This document shows positions 24,971-32,940 of a stretch of DNA of 64,000 nt, one piece after another (position 1 is the stretch's first letter; each line of letters opens with the position of its first letter). The translations under genes and the position numbers were made by a program. Under the pieces are notes generated by a model. That model searched no databases and was not told where the DNA came from. It saw only the letters and a program-made list of their open reading frames with translations. This stretch comes from Amaricoccus macauensis_A (GTDB lineage Bacteria; Pseudomonadota; Alphaproteobacteria; Rhodobacterales; Rhodobacteraceae): contig NZ_JBNAFY010000002.1 in the NCBI RefSeq assembly GCF_049800915.1, positions 682,001 through 746,000 of the forward strand. Direction: 5' to 3'.

Positions 24971-25201
24971 GTGCCGCGCGCAGACCTTAAGCAATGATGA
25001 AATCGGGTATGTATGGAAACCATACGGATTCCATACCGTTTCCATATCGGTTCTGGCACTGGATTTTCCGTTCCTGCCGCCCTTCGGGCAGGTGTCTCCG
25101 TCAGACCGAACGGATGAGCTTCTTTTCCAGAACCCGCAGCACGGTCTTGAGGTCCGGTCCGCGTTTCAGGATGCGCCCGTCCATGGCAATGACGGCATAT
25201 T
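24971..25201. repeat. Tandem duplication of the DUF2794 3' end, copy 2
   Basis: This copy contains the real 3' end and downstream region of the DUF2794 gene (stop codon at 25101-25103). Bases 24992-25066 equal 24673-24747 exactly. The cluster of palindromes lies about 40-110 bp beyond the stop codon, where a terminator or 3' regulatory structure would be. Confidence 0.9.
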
Positions 25202-25439
25202 GTTGTTGTTTTGCAGCGAGTTTCGGGCGTTTCTCGATGCGGTAGACCGCGTGTTCCGCCGTGTGTCGGAACACCGAGAAGACCGCCACATCGCGCAGCA
25301 TCGAAATTCCGTAGTCGCGCCAGAGCCCGGCCGCAACCATCTGGCCGTAAAGCCCAAGAATGACATTCAGTTCCGTGCGATGAAATCGAACGCGGTCGTC
25401 GGGATCGGGAAATGGAGTGATCTCGGCCGTGTGCACCAT
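25101..25439 (-). CDS. DUF2794 family protein
   Basis: A 112-residue alphaproteobacterial protein of the DUF2794 family. The typical stretch is RTELNVILGLYGQMVAAGLWRDY, followed by AVFSVFRHTAEHAVYRIEKRPKLA and the DGRILKRGPDLKTVLRVLEKKL end. Its function is unknown. It lies 62 bp downstream of hspQ on the same strand and is probably co-transcribed. Its last 34 codons and 130 bp of downstream DNA exist in a second, partial copy to the left. Confidence 0.88.
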   Translation of the reverse strand: MVHTAEITPFPDPDDRVRFHRTELNVILGLYGQMVAAGLWRDYGISMLRDVAVFSVFRHTAEHAVYRIEKRPKLAAKQQQYAVIAMDGRILKRGPDLKTVLRVLEKKLIRSV

Positions 25440-25501
25440 GGTCTACAGCATGGCCGCGAAGATCACGAATGGCAAGCGGTGCCGACCATCAGAGTTAGCG
25501 A

Positions 25502-25831
25502 TCAGTGCAGATGACCATCGACGTCGTAGCGACCGCCCTCGCGCAAAGCGCCAAACATTTCCGACACTTCGGGGTGATCCACAGGTTCGCCGCTTTCGTC
25601 GCTTACCAGGTTCTGTTCCGAGACATAGGCCACGTAATACGAGGTCTCGTTTTCGGCCAGCAGGTGATAGAAAGGCTGATCCTTGCTCGGACGGTTTTCC
25701 TCCGGGATCGATTCCCACCACTCGTCGGTGTTGCTGAAGGTCGGGTCCACATCGAAAATGACACCGCGAAACGGGTGATACCGATGGCGAACCACCTGAC
25801 CCACTGAAAATTTTGCGGAAGATGTCAACAT
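25502..25831 (-). CDS. hspQ: Heat shock protein HspQ
   Basis: A 109-residue HspQ of the YccV-like fold, known in E. coli as a specificity-enhancing factor for Lon protease and as a hemimethylated-DNA binding protein. The conserved core is FSVGQVVRHRYHPFRGVIFDVDP, WWESIPEENRPSKDQPFYHLLAE and YVAYVSEQNLV. The length is normal. A perfect TATAAT lies 72-77 bp upstream on the minus strand. DUF2794 follows downstream. Confidence 0.93.
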   Translation of the reverse strand: MLTSSAKFSVGQVVRHRYHPFRGVIFDVDPTFSNTDEWWESIPEENRPSKDQPFYHLLAENETSYYVAYVSEQNLVSDESGEPVDHPEVSEMFGALREGGRYDVDGHLH

Positions 25832-25902
25832 ATTCCCAAGCCCACACTCTCAGCACTGCGGTGCATCATACAACCGGCGGTCAAATCTGTCCACTGCACG
25901 CC

Positions 25903-25908
25903 ATTATA
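25903..25908 (-). promoter_or_regulatory. Candidate -10 box of hspQ
   Basis: A perfect TATAAT stands on the minus strand in the sequence CCCTATAATGG. No good -35 lies at 16-18 bp (the best is CTCTTA). The predicted leader is about 65 nt. The CCCTATAAT string recalls heat-shock -10 elements, but a matching CTTG box at the right distance is missing. Confidence 0.4.
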
Positions 25909-25970
25909 GGGATTGAAATGCAGTTAAGAGGCCACAGCCAGCCCATCACATTTCAGCAGTTTCCGGCGAT

Positions 25971-27086
25971 CTAGCCAACAGGGACCTGACCGATCCGGCC
26001 ACGATTCTCCCCCACTTGCCCCCGGTGTAGCAGGACATGGTCGAGAAGAACACAGGCGACCATCGCTTCACCCACGGGAACCGCGCGGATGCCGACGCAG
26101 GGATCGTGCCGCCCCTTGGTGACGATCTCGGTTTCCTCGCCCGACAGGGTGATGGTCTTGCGCGGGGTCAGGATCGAGGAGGTAGGCTTCACCGCGAAAC
26201 GCACGACGATTTCCTGACCCGTGGAGATACCGCCCAGAATTCCGCCCGCGTGGTTCGAGGAATACTCCGGCCCGCACTCCCCCATGCGGATCTCGTCGGC
26301 ATTCTGCACCCCGGTGAGCAGCGAGGTATCCATCCCATCGCCGATCTCAACGCCCTTGACCGCGTTGATCGACATGCAGGCCGCCGCCAGTTCCGTGTCG
26401 AGCTTGGCATAGACAGGCGCGCCGAGGCCCGGAGGGGCGCCAATGGCGCTGATCTCGATCAACGCGCCCACCGAATTGCCCGATTTGCGCAAGGTGTCGA
26501 GCTGCTCCGCCCAGCGCGCCGCGGCGGATGCATCCGGACACCAGAACGGGTTGCGCTGCGTTTCCTCCCAGTCGCGGGCGTTCCCAGCCACGCGGTCCAC
26601 CCCCATGGCCACCATTGCGCCGCGAATCTGCAAATCGGGCAGGATCTGCGCCAGCGCCGCCCGGGCCACGGCACCGGCTGCCACGCGCGCAGCCGTCTCC
26701 CGTGCCGAGGAGCGTCCGCCGCCGCGGTAATCCCGGATGCCGTATTTCTGGAAGTAGGTTATATCGGCATGGCCGGGGCGGAACTTCTGCGCGATGTCGC
26801 CGTAATCCTTGGAGCGCTGGTCGGTGTTGCGGATCATCAGCTGAATTGGCGTGCCCGTGGTCTGACCCTCAAAGGTGCCCGACAGGATCTCCACCTGGTC
26901 CGCCTCGCGCCGTTGGGTGGTGTATTTGTTCTGGCCGGGCTTGCGCGCATCCATCCAGGGCTGGATATCCGCTTCCGTCAGCGGCACGCCGGGCGGGCAG
27001 CCATCGACCGTGGCGCCAAGCGCGGGGCCGTGGCTTTCGCCCCAGGTGGTGACGCGGAAGAGATGACCGAAAGTGTTGAATGACAT
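25971..27086 (-). CDS. aroC: Chorismate synthase
   Basis: A 371-residue enzyme that makes chorismate from EPSP using reduced FMN, the last common step of aromatic amino acid synthesis. Family signatures are GHLFRVTTWGESHG, YRGGGRSSARETA, the GECGPEYSSNHAGGILGGIS stretch and KGRHDPCVGIRAVPV. The length is normal. The ATG at 27086 begins MSFNTFG, as in homologues. The gene is monocistronic, with two GC-rich hairpins upstream at 27147-27201. Confidence 0.97.
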   Translation of the reverse strand: MSFNTFGHLFRVTTWGESHGPALGATVDGCPPGVPLTEADIQPWMDARKPGQNKYTTQRREADQVEILSGTFEGQTTGTPIQLMIRNTDQRSKDYGDIAQKFRPGHADITYFQKYGIRDYRGGGRSSARETAARVAAGAVARAALAQILPDLQIRGAMVAMGVDRVAGNARDWEETQRNPFWCPDASAAARWAEQLDTLRKSGNSVGALIEISAIGAPPGLGAPVYAKLDTELAAACMSINAVKGVEIGDGMDTSLLTGVQNADEIRMGECGPEYSSNHAGGILGGISTGQEIVVRFAVKPTSSILTPRKTITLSGEETEIVTKGRHDPCVGIRAVPVGEAMVACVLLDHVLLHRGQVGENRGRIGQVPVG

Positions 27087-27146
27087 GGGCGCAGCCTCCG
27101 TTTGAGACGCGCCAATAGCGCAGCGCGCACCAGGAGGGAAGGCATC

Positions 27147-27201
27147 GCTTTGATCCGCCGGGGCTGGCGCCCCGGATCACACCCGCCCCCACGGGCGGGT
27201 G
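27147..27201 (-). terminator. Two adjacent GC-rich hairpins between a membrane gene and aroC
   Basis: GATCCGCCGGGGC/GCGCCCCGGATC and ACCCGCC/GGGCGGGT are two neighbouring inverted repeats. They lie downstream of the minus-strand gene ending at 27224 and upstream of aroC. No T-tract follows, so termination would be weak. Confidence 0.4.
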
Positions 27202-27223
27202 CGATCCTCCGGCCTTGATGTCC

Positions 27224-27688
27224 TCACTCCCGCTTGGGCTGAATGATCCCGGTGATTGCCGCCGCACCGAGCGCCGTCACAACCCAGCCAAGCGATGAAA
27301 GCACCCAGCGCCCCCACCAGAGCGCCTTGCCCCAAGGCCCGCGATCCTTCGATGGCGCCCAGGCTTCCGTCTGGCCAAGGTCAAGGATCGGGACGACAAG
27401 ATCGGCGGCATAACCGAACGCGTTGAAACTGTCCCAGTCCATGCCCGGCGCGCCTTGGGCGGACCAGACGGCGGCGGGGTTCCTTGGAATACTTGCAAAG
27501 TCCTGCCACGTATCCGAGAGGAGCACTGGGCCATCACTAGGCGCGAAATTGCCCTCTTCCCAAGCTGCCAACGCCAGCAAAAGTAAAACAAGAAAACCAC
27601 TGAAGCTAAGCGCCGGCGCGTATCCATTCCAGTCGCTCCGTCCGGGCTTCAAATGAGGTTTCGCCACCGTGCGCGCGGTGACCTGCAA
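27224..27688 (-). CDS. Membrane protein, possible C-terminal fragment of a larger protein
   Basis: A 154-residue protein with a hydrophobic segment near residues 27-43 (FSGFLVLLLLALAAW) and another near the C-terminus (WVLSSLGWVVTALGAAAITGII). Between them lies FNAFGYAADLVVPILDLGQTEAWAP, which resembles the last domain of long pentapeptide-repeat or similar membrane proteins of Rhodobacteraceae. This gene may thus be a remnant that kept only the tail. The start at 27688 is the first in frame; the spacing to the cca gene (102 bp) leaves no room for the rest. Function unknown. Confidence 0.6.
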   Translation of the reverse strand: MQVTARTVAKPHLKPGRSDWNGYAPALSFSGFLVLLLLALAAWEEGNFAPSDGPVLLSDTWQDFASIPRNPAAVWSAQGAPGMDWDSFNAFGYAADLVVPILDLGQTEAWAPSKDRGPWGKALWWGRWVLSSLGWVVTALGAAAITGIIQPKRE

Positions 27689-27790
27689 AAAATTTACCGG
27701 AGCCGAATGTCTTTCGTGTCCTGCCCCATTGGAGTGTTAGCGACGTTCCGCCAGTGCCTCAATCGGGGCTTCCACCCCTAGTTTCGGGCG

Positions 27791-28945
27791 CTAAGGCAGG
27801 CTTGAAAGCAGATCCTGCGTTTCGGCCTGGAAATCGCTTGCGATCCAGCGTTTTTCCAGCTCCCGCAACGCGCGGCCCAGTTCTGGTCCCTTGAGATCGA
27901 GATCGCGCGCCTTCACTGGAAAAACCGCGCGCGCGCCCCGGTCGATTTCCGCCTCGAGGTGCTCTGGCAGCGGCTTGCCCGTGGTTGCGGAGGCGATCAG
28001 TGCTGCATCACGGGCTGCGTCACTCCCATGGCGATAGGCGTTTTCCGCAGGTCCTGCACCGCTGACGCGTGCCGCTTCGATCAATTCGATTGCCTTTCGG
28101 TTTGCTTTGGAAAGCCGCAGCGCATCGGCCCAGGTACCTGCCGCGCCCAGTGCCGCCAACCGGCGTTGCCATCGCGGGGGCACACGCGCCTGCTTTTCCG
28201 TCGCGACCAGATCGGGCAGTGCGTGCGCCTCCGCGCCGGGCAGGATGCGCGCGAGGATGCCGATTGCCGCCATCTCGCTCGCGGAAGGTGCCGGGTCTGG
28301 GGCGCTGAGGAGCTTGGTCATTTCCGCCCCCACGCGTTCGCGCGACAAGCCGTCAAGCCCGTCTTGAAGTCGGGCGCAGGCGGAAAGGGCAGGGCCATCG
28401 ATCCCGGCCTCAGGATCGCCATACCAGGCGTGAAAGCGGAAGAGTCGCAGGATGCGCAGGTAATCTTCGGTTATGCGTGCGGTCGGTTCACCGACGAAGC
28501 GAACGCGCCGGGCCTGCAGATCGGGCAGCCCGCCCATGGGATCCGCAACCTCGCCTTTTGCATCGGCATAGAGTGCGTTCATGGTGAAATCGCGACGGGC
28601 GGCGTCTTCGGAAATGTCGTCGCTGAAGGCTACGGTCGCATGCCGCCCAAAGGTTTCCACGTCGCGTCGCAGGGTGGTGACTTCAAAGGGGCGGCCATCC
28701 GCAACGAGCGTTACGGTGCCATGGTCGATGCCCGTTGGCACCGATTTCAGCCCTGCGGCATTCGCGCGCGCCATCACCTCTTTAGGGGGCAACACGGTTG
28801 CGATGTCGATATCGGCTACCGGCGCAGCGAGGATCGTATTGCGCACGCACCCCCCGACGAACCAGGCGGCCTCTCCCCCGGCGATCAGGCAATCCATCAC
28901 CGCGCGGGTGGGGGAGGCGCGAAGCCAGTCCGCCGAAATCCGCAT
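27791..28945 (-). CDS. CCA tRNA nucleotidyltransferase family protein
   Basis: This 384-residue class II nucleotidyltransferase adds or repairs the 3' CCA end of tRNAs. The head has the G-loop FVGGCVRNTILA, the catalytic DIDIAT, the RRDFTMNALYAD motif and the RITEDYLRILRLFRFHAW stretch that marks CCA-adding enzymes and poly(A) polymerases. A helical tail follows without an HD domain. The ATG at 28945 overlaps the stop of the Nudix gene (TGATG), so the pair is translationally coupled. I call it CCA-adding rather than PcnB, because the latter is not typical of alphaproteobacteria. Confidence 0.9.
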   Translation of the reverse strand: MRISADWLRASPTRAVMDCLIAGGEAAWFVGGCVRNTILAAPVADIDIATVLPPKEVMARANAAGLKSVPTGIDHGTVTLVADGRPFEVTTLRRDVETFGRHATVAFSDDISEDAARRDFTMNALYADAKGEVADPMGGLPDLQARRVRFVGEPTARITEDYLRILRLFRFHAWYGDPEAGIDGPALSACARLQDGLDGLSRERVGAEMTKLLSAPDPAPSASEMAAIGILARILPGAEAHALPDLVATEKQARVPPRWQRRLAALGAAGTWADALRLSKANRKAIELIEAARVSGAGPAENAYRHGSDAARDAALIASATTGKPLPEHLEAEIDRGARAVFPVKARDLDLKGPELGRALRELEKRWIASDFQAETQDLLSSLP

Positions 28946-29553
28946 CACACTTCGCACAGACGATCGGCTAGCGCCTTAAGCATGCGCGCGGTGGCGCCCC
29001 AGATGTAGTGCGGGCCGAATGGTATGGCGAAGTAGCTGCGCTGGTGCCCGAGCCGGGTGAACTGGTGTATCTGCAGATTGGCCGGATCGATCAGGAAGGA
29101 GAGCGGCACCTCGAATACCTCGTCGACCTCGGTGCGATCGATGCGGGGCTCGAAGTCCGGATCGATCAGCCCGACGAATGGTGTCACCAGAAAGTTGGTC
29201 ACCGTTTCATGGCTGTCGAACTGTCCCAGTATGGTCACACGATCGGGCGGCAGGCCGATCTCCTCATCCGCTTCCCGCAGGGCCGCGGCAAGAGGGCTGG
29301 CGTCGCCCTCATCCTGCTTGCCGCCGGGGAAGGAGATCTGGCCGGGGTGATGCTTGAGCCTGGCCGCACGGCGGGTCAGGAGGACGCTTGGCCCGGAGCC
29401 GCGGTCGCGCAGTGGAACCAGTACCGAAGCCGGGCGCAAGATCAGACGGCCCTTTGGGCGTGCCTCGGGGTTCAAATCGTAATCCGACGACTGCGGTGCC
29501 TCTACGTGTAGGGCGCGCTGCAGGTATTCAGGGTTGAGTGACGACAGGTCCAT
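28945..29553 (-). CDS. Nudix hydrolase, CoA pyrophosphatase (NudL) type
   Basis: A 202-residue Nudix protein. The Nudix box GGKQDEGDASPLAAALREADEEIGL is preceded by the UPF0035 motif LLTRRAARLKHHPGQISFPGG, which marks the CoA diphosphatase group (cleaves CoA and derivatives to phosphopantetheine and 3',5'-ADP). The ATG at 29553 gives the usual N-terminus. It is the first gene of a two-gene unit with the CCA enzyme and diverges from the Mrp operon. Confidence 0.9.
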   Translation of the reverse strand: MDLSSLNPEYLQRALHVEAPQSSDYDLNPEARPKGRLILRPASVLVPLRDRGSGPSVLLTRRAARLKHHPGQISFPGGKQDEGDASPLAAALREADEEIGLPPDRVTILGQFDSHETVTNFLVTPFVGLIDPDFEPRIDRTEVDEVFEVPLSFLIDPANLQIHQFTRLGHQRSYFAIPFGPHYIWGATARMLKALADRLCEV

Positions 29554-29625
29554 AGTTCCTAAATGGCTGCGGCGCGGATCGGGTGCAAGGGTGTTGGCGG
29601 TCCCGGCCAGTTGGGCAAGGGACGC

Positions 29626-29653
29626 TTGCAATGGGGAAACAACGCCTTAATAC
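29626..29653 (+). promoter_or_regulatory. Candidate promoter of the Mrp operon
   Basis: TTGCAA (29626-29631) and TAATAC (29648-29653) stand 16 bp apart, about 110 bp before the mrpA start. The matches are moderate (4 and 3 of 6). Confidence 0.3.
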
Positions 29654-29674
29654 TCACTCGGAATAGGAGCCCGC

Positions 29675-29750
29675 GCAACACGCGCGATACAATGTCCAGG
29701 GGGCCCGGGAGGTGCGCGCGTTTCGCGCTGGCCCGTCGGGCGGAGGGGAG
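29675..29750 (+). repeat. Probable diverged copy 3 of the dispersed palindromic repeat
   Basis: GCGCGATACAATG, the GC-rich middle and TGGCCCGTCGGGCGG line up with copy 1 at 19741-19820 (GCGCGATGAAACAATG and ACGGCCCGTCCGCCG), though the middle has changed strongly. It lies in the mrp leader. Confidence 0.35.
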
Positions 29751-29761
29751 AAGACAAAAGC

Positions 29762-32047
29762 GTGGCACACGCCTCAACGAGCATGTCCCCCGAGAGAAGG
29801 AGTTCGGTGCCGAAGGAAGCGGGGCTTTGGCGCTTCATTCCAGCTCTCATCGGAGCGGTCGCCACACTCTGGTTCGCACAATTCCTGCCCGTCGTTTCCA
29901 CCGGAGAAATCCCGGAATACGTTGCCGAATGGGTGCCGCAACTGGGGATTTCGCTCGCCTTTCGGCTTGATGGTCTTGCACTGGCTTTCGCCCTGCTGAT
30001 CTCGGGTATCGGCGCGCTCGTCTTTCTCTACGCCGCCACATATTTCCGCTCGGACCGGCGACTGGCCTCGCTTCTCGTCACGCTGCTTGCCTTCGCGATC
30101 TCGATGCTGGGGCTTACCTGTGCCGATGACGCAATCACCCTCTTCATCTTCTGGGAGGGGACGACCGTCACCTCTTTCCTGCTGATCGGGTTCGATCATG
30201 AGAAACAGAACTCGCGCTGGGCGGCCATCCAGGCGCTGGTCATAACCGGAGCAGGTGGGTTGGCGCTCCTGGCCGGGTTGCTGATCATGGGCGGAATGGC
30301 CGGAACGCTGCGGCTCTCCGAGATGAACCAGATGGGCGACATGTTCCGCGCGAGCGAACTCTACCCGCTTGTCTTCGCACTTGTCATGCTCGGTTGTTTC
30401 ACCAAATCCGCGCAATGGCCGTTTCATTTCTGGCTTCCGGGTGCGATGGCTGCGCCCACGCCGGTCTCGGCCTACCTCCACTCCGCGACAATGGTGAAGG
30501 CTGGCGTCTTCCTTATGGCGCGTTTCACACCGGCGCTGGGCGGCACAGATCTCTGGACCTGGACATTGGTGCCGGTCGGGGCGTTCACGATGATCCTTAC
30601 CTCGGTCTGGGCCATGCGCCAGACCGACCTGAAGCTCATGCTCGCCTTCACCACGGTGATGGGCTTGAGCATGATCACCATGCTGCTTGGGCTTTCGACG
30701 CCGGAATCCATAGCGGCGGCGATGACGTTTCTGCTGATCCATGCCTTCTACAAGGCCGGGCTCTTCCTTTCCGTTGGGATGATCGAGAAGGGTTCGGGGT
30801 CGCGCAACTACCCCGAGCTTGGGGGGCTGGCACGCTCTATGCCACTCACGGTATCGGTTGTTGCGCTTGCCGCACTCTCGATGGCCGGAATGATCCCTTT
30901 CTTCGGGTTCATCGGCAAGGAGATGATCTACGAGGCGACCCTCCACACGGAATTTCTGACCTACGCGGTATCGGGCGCGGCGCTTTTGGCCAACGCTCTT
31001 ATGGTGGCATGCGCAATGATGATCGCGATCCGGCCATTCTTCTTCTCACATCTGAAGGCGCCGAAGGAAACCCCGGCCGATCCGGGGTGGGGGCTTTATA
31101 CCGGACCCTGCGTTCTGGCAGCTCTCGGGCTGCTCTTCGGAGTGCTCCCCGGACCTGCCGAATATGGCCTCGTCGGGCCGATGGTCGAAGCCGTCTCGCA
31201 GGAACCTCTACATGCACATCTGGCGCTGTGGCACGGAGTCAAACCGCCACTCTATCTCAGCATTGCAACCTTTATACTGGGCTTCCTGCTCTATGTGCTG
31301 CTCGACAGGATCGCGCGCTTCCTCTCCGATATCGAAGATGACGTGCCCCGTACAGAAAGCTGGTATGACGGGTTGATCCACGGGCTTGGGCGCTTCTCGC
31401 ATTTCTGCACATACAAGATCCAGAATGGTCACATGACGAGCTACCTGAGGCGGACCTATCTGGCGCTCGGGATTGCACTCTGGCTCGCACTTTTTTCTGG
31501 GGCGATGTCCTGGCCCGAACTGCGCCTCAGCATCGAGTTTATCGACTGGGCAATATTTGCCATCATCATCGGCTCGATCGTGGTGGTGATCCGGACAAAT
31601 TCCAGGCTTACGGCAATTGCCGCCCTGGGAGGGATCGGATCAAGTATTGCGGTCATCTTCGTGGTCTATGGTGCCCCGGACGTGGCCATGACGCAGCTGT
31701 TCGTCGAGATCCTCGTCGTGGTCTTCATGGCGATTGCCATGGTCAAGCTGCCACGGAGCGGCAACATACCCTTCCGGCCTCTGGATGCGACGATTTCCGT
31801 CGTTCTGGGTGTTGGCGTCACGACCACCATGCTCATGGTGCTTGGAACCGATATCGATCTGAAGCTGACAAAATTCTTCGAGGAGAAAAGTGTTCCCGAT
31901 GCACTTGGGCATAACATCGTCAACGTCATTCTGGTGGACTTCCGCGGCCTCGACACGATGGGCGAAACTGCGGTGATTGCGATTGCTGCCATCGCCGCCT
32001 ACGCCGTCCTGAAAGCTGGCCGCAGTGGCAACGGGAGGTCATCGTGA
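29762..32047 (+). CDS. mrpA: Mrp Na+/H+ antiporter subunit A
   Basis: A 761-residue polytopic subunit that carries the NuoL/ND5-like proton-translocating core and a C-terminal NuoJ-like region, with about 20 membrane spans. The core has FWEGTTVTSFLLIGFDHEK, FWLPGAMAAPTPVSAYLHSATMVKAG with the conserved Lys, and LIHAFYKAGLFL. It lacks a fused MrpB domain, which is a separate gene here. The start is the GTG at 29762 with GGAGGGGAGA upstream; the later ATG at 29783 has no such site. It is the first gene of a seven-gene operon for electrogenic Na+(K+)/H+ exchange in the inner membrane. Confidence 0.95.
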   Translation: MAHASTSMSPERRSSVPKEAGLWRFIPALIGAVATLWFAQFLPVVSTGEIPEYVAEWVPQLGISLAFRLDGLALAFALLISGIGALVFLYAATYFRSDRRLASLLVTLLAFAISMLGLTCADDAITLFIFWEGTTVTSFLLIGFDHEKQNSRWAAIQALVITGAGGLALLAGLLIMGGMAGTLRLSEMNQMGDMFRASELYPLVFALVMLGCFTKSAQWPFHFWLPGAMAAPTPVSAYLHSATMVKAGVFLMARFTPALGGTDLWTWTLVPVGAFTMILTSVWAMRQTDLKLMLAFTTVMGLSMITMLLGLSTPESIAAAMTFLLIHAFYKAGLFLSVGMIEKGSGSRNYPELGGLARSMPLTVSVVALAALSMAGMIPFFGFIGKEMIYEATLHTEFLTYAVSGAALLANALMVACAMMIAIRPFFFSHLKAPKETPADPGWGLYTGPCVLAALGLLFGVLPGPAEYGLVGPMVEAVSQEPLHAHLALWHGVKPPLYLSIATFILGFLLYVLLDRIARFLSDIEDDVPRTESWYDGLIHGLGRFSHFCTYKIQNGHMTSYLRRTYLALGIALWLALFSGAMSWPELRLSIEFIDWAIFAIIIGSIVVVIRTNSRLTAIAALGGIGSSIAVIFVVYGAPDVAMTQLFVEILVVVFMAIAMVKLPRSGNIPFRPLDATISVVLGVGVTTTMLMVLGTDIDLKLTKFFEEKSVPDALGHNIVNVILVDFRGLDTMGETAVIAIAAIAAYAVLKAGRSGNGRSS

Positions 32048-32574
32048 GCACCACCGACCAGGATCCAGTCGACATCGACAAGGTCGATCCGCATCCCGTC
32101 GGCCCCAAAGGCGCCACGGCGATCGAATCTCTCATTCTCCAGACGGTGACGCGGCTTTTGCTGCCACTTATTCTGCTTCTCGCACTGTTTGTCTTCAACA
32201 GAGGTCACAATGAGCCGGGAGGCGGGTTCATCGGCGGGTTGTTGGCGGCCATTGCGTTTGCGCTCTATGAGAAGGCACAGGGGCTCGAAGCCGCGCGCCG
32301 CGCACTACGCTTCCGTCCGCTCTCGATCGCTGCCACGGGTCTTGGTTGCACTCTTGCAGGTGGGCTTTGGGGCGCGATGCAGTACGGATATTTCCTCAAG
32401 GGCGTGTGGCCCTTGATCGAGAAACTGCCGGACGGATCGAAGAGTGGCTTGCCGCTTGGCTCGATCATGCTTTTCGATTTCGGCGTATTCCTCGTCGTGC
32501 TTGGTGGGGTTTGCGGCATTCTCTTCACGCTTGAAGAGGTGGTGGGCAACGAAATGGACAGCAAGGAGGACTAG
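32044..32574 (+). CDS. mrpB: Mrp antiporter subunit B
   Basis: A 176-residue membrane subunit with about four spans. The family motif GHNEPGGGFIGGLLAAIAFAL lies near residue 57. The C-terminal LFDFGVFLVVLGGVCGILFTLEE is also typical. The N-terminal 30 residues are cytosolic and charged. The GTG start overlaps the mrpA stop by 4 bp (GTGA). Confidence 0.93.
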   Translation: MSTTDQDPVDIDKVDPHPVGPKGATAIESLILQTVTRLLLPLILLLALFVFNRGHNEPGGGFIGGLLAAIAFALYEKAQGLEAARRALRFRPLSIAATGLGCTLAGGLWGAMQYGYFLKGVWPLIEKLPDGSKSGLPLGSIMLFDFGVFLVVLGGVCGILFTLEEVVGNEMDSKED

Positions 32575-32577
32575 CGC

Positions 32578-32940
32578 ATGGAAATCATGCTTGCGGTCCT
32601 CGCGGGCACGCTTGTGGCGGCCGGGGCCTACCTGATGATGAGTGGCCGGACACTGCCCTACATCTTCGGGCTCACGATGATCTCGAATGCGGCAAACATT
32701 ATCATTTTTGCCTCCGGCCGGCTGACTTTCGGTGTGCCGCCGCTCATCCCGGGCGATGCGAAGAGCATCGAGGGAGCCGCCAACGCTTTGCCGCAGGCGC
32801 TGATCCTTACGGCAATCGTTATCGGATTCGGGCTGCTCGTTTTTGCGTTGGCACTGGCCTACCGCTCCTACTACGTGCTCGGAACCGCCAAGATGGACCA
32901 TATGAACACCTCAGAACCGGGCACGGAGGCGGGCGAATAG
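32578..32940 (+). CDS. mrpC: Mrp antiporter subunit C (NuoK-like)
   Basis: A 120-residue subunit with three membrane helices, homologous to NuoK. The motifs are GLTMISNAANIIIF and DALPQALILTAIVIGFGL-like NALPQALILTAIVIGFG. It begins 3 bp after mrpB and overlaps mrpD by one base (the G of the stop TAG is the first base of the mrpD GTG start). Confidence 0.93.
   Translation: MEIMLAVLAGTLVAAGAYLMMSGRTLPYIFGLTMISNAANIIIFASGRLTFGVPPLIPGDAKSIEGAANALPQALILTAIVIGFGLLVFALALAYRSYYVLGTAKMDHMNTSEPGTEAGE

Noticed and set aside
24510..25514. 334-codon plus-strand frame with an internal repeat across the duplicated segment
   Set aside because: It reads antisense through the DUF2794 gene and its relic. The internal protein repeat merely reflects the DNA duplication.
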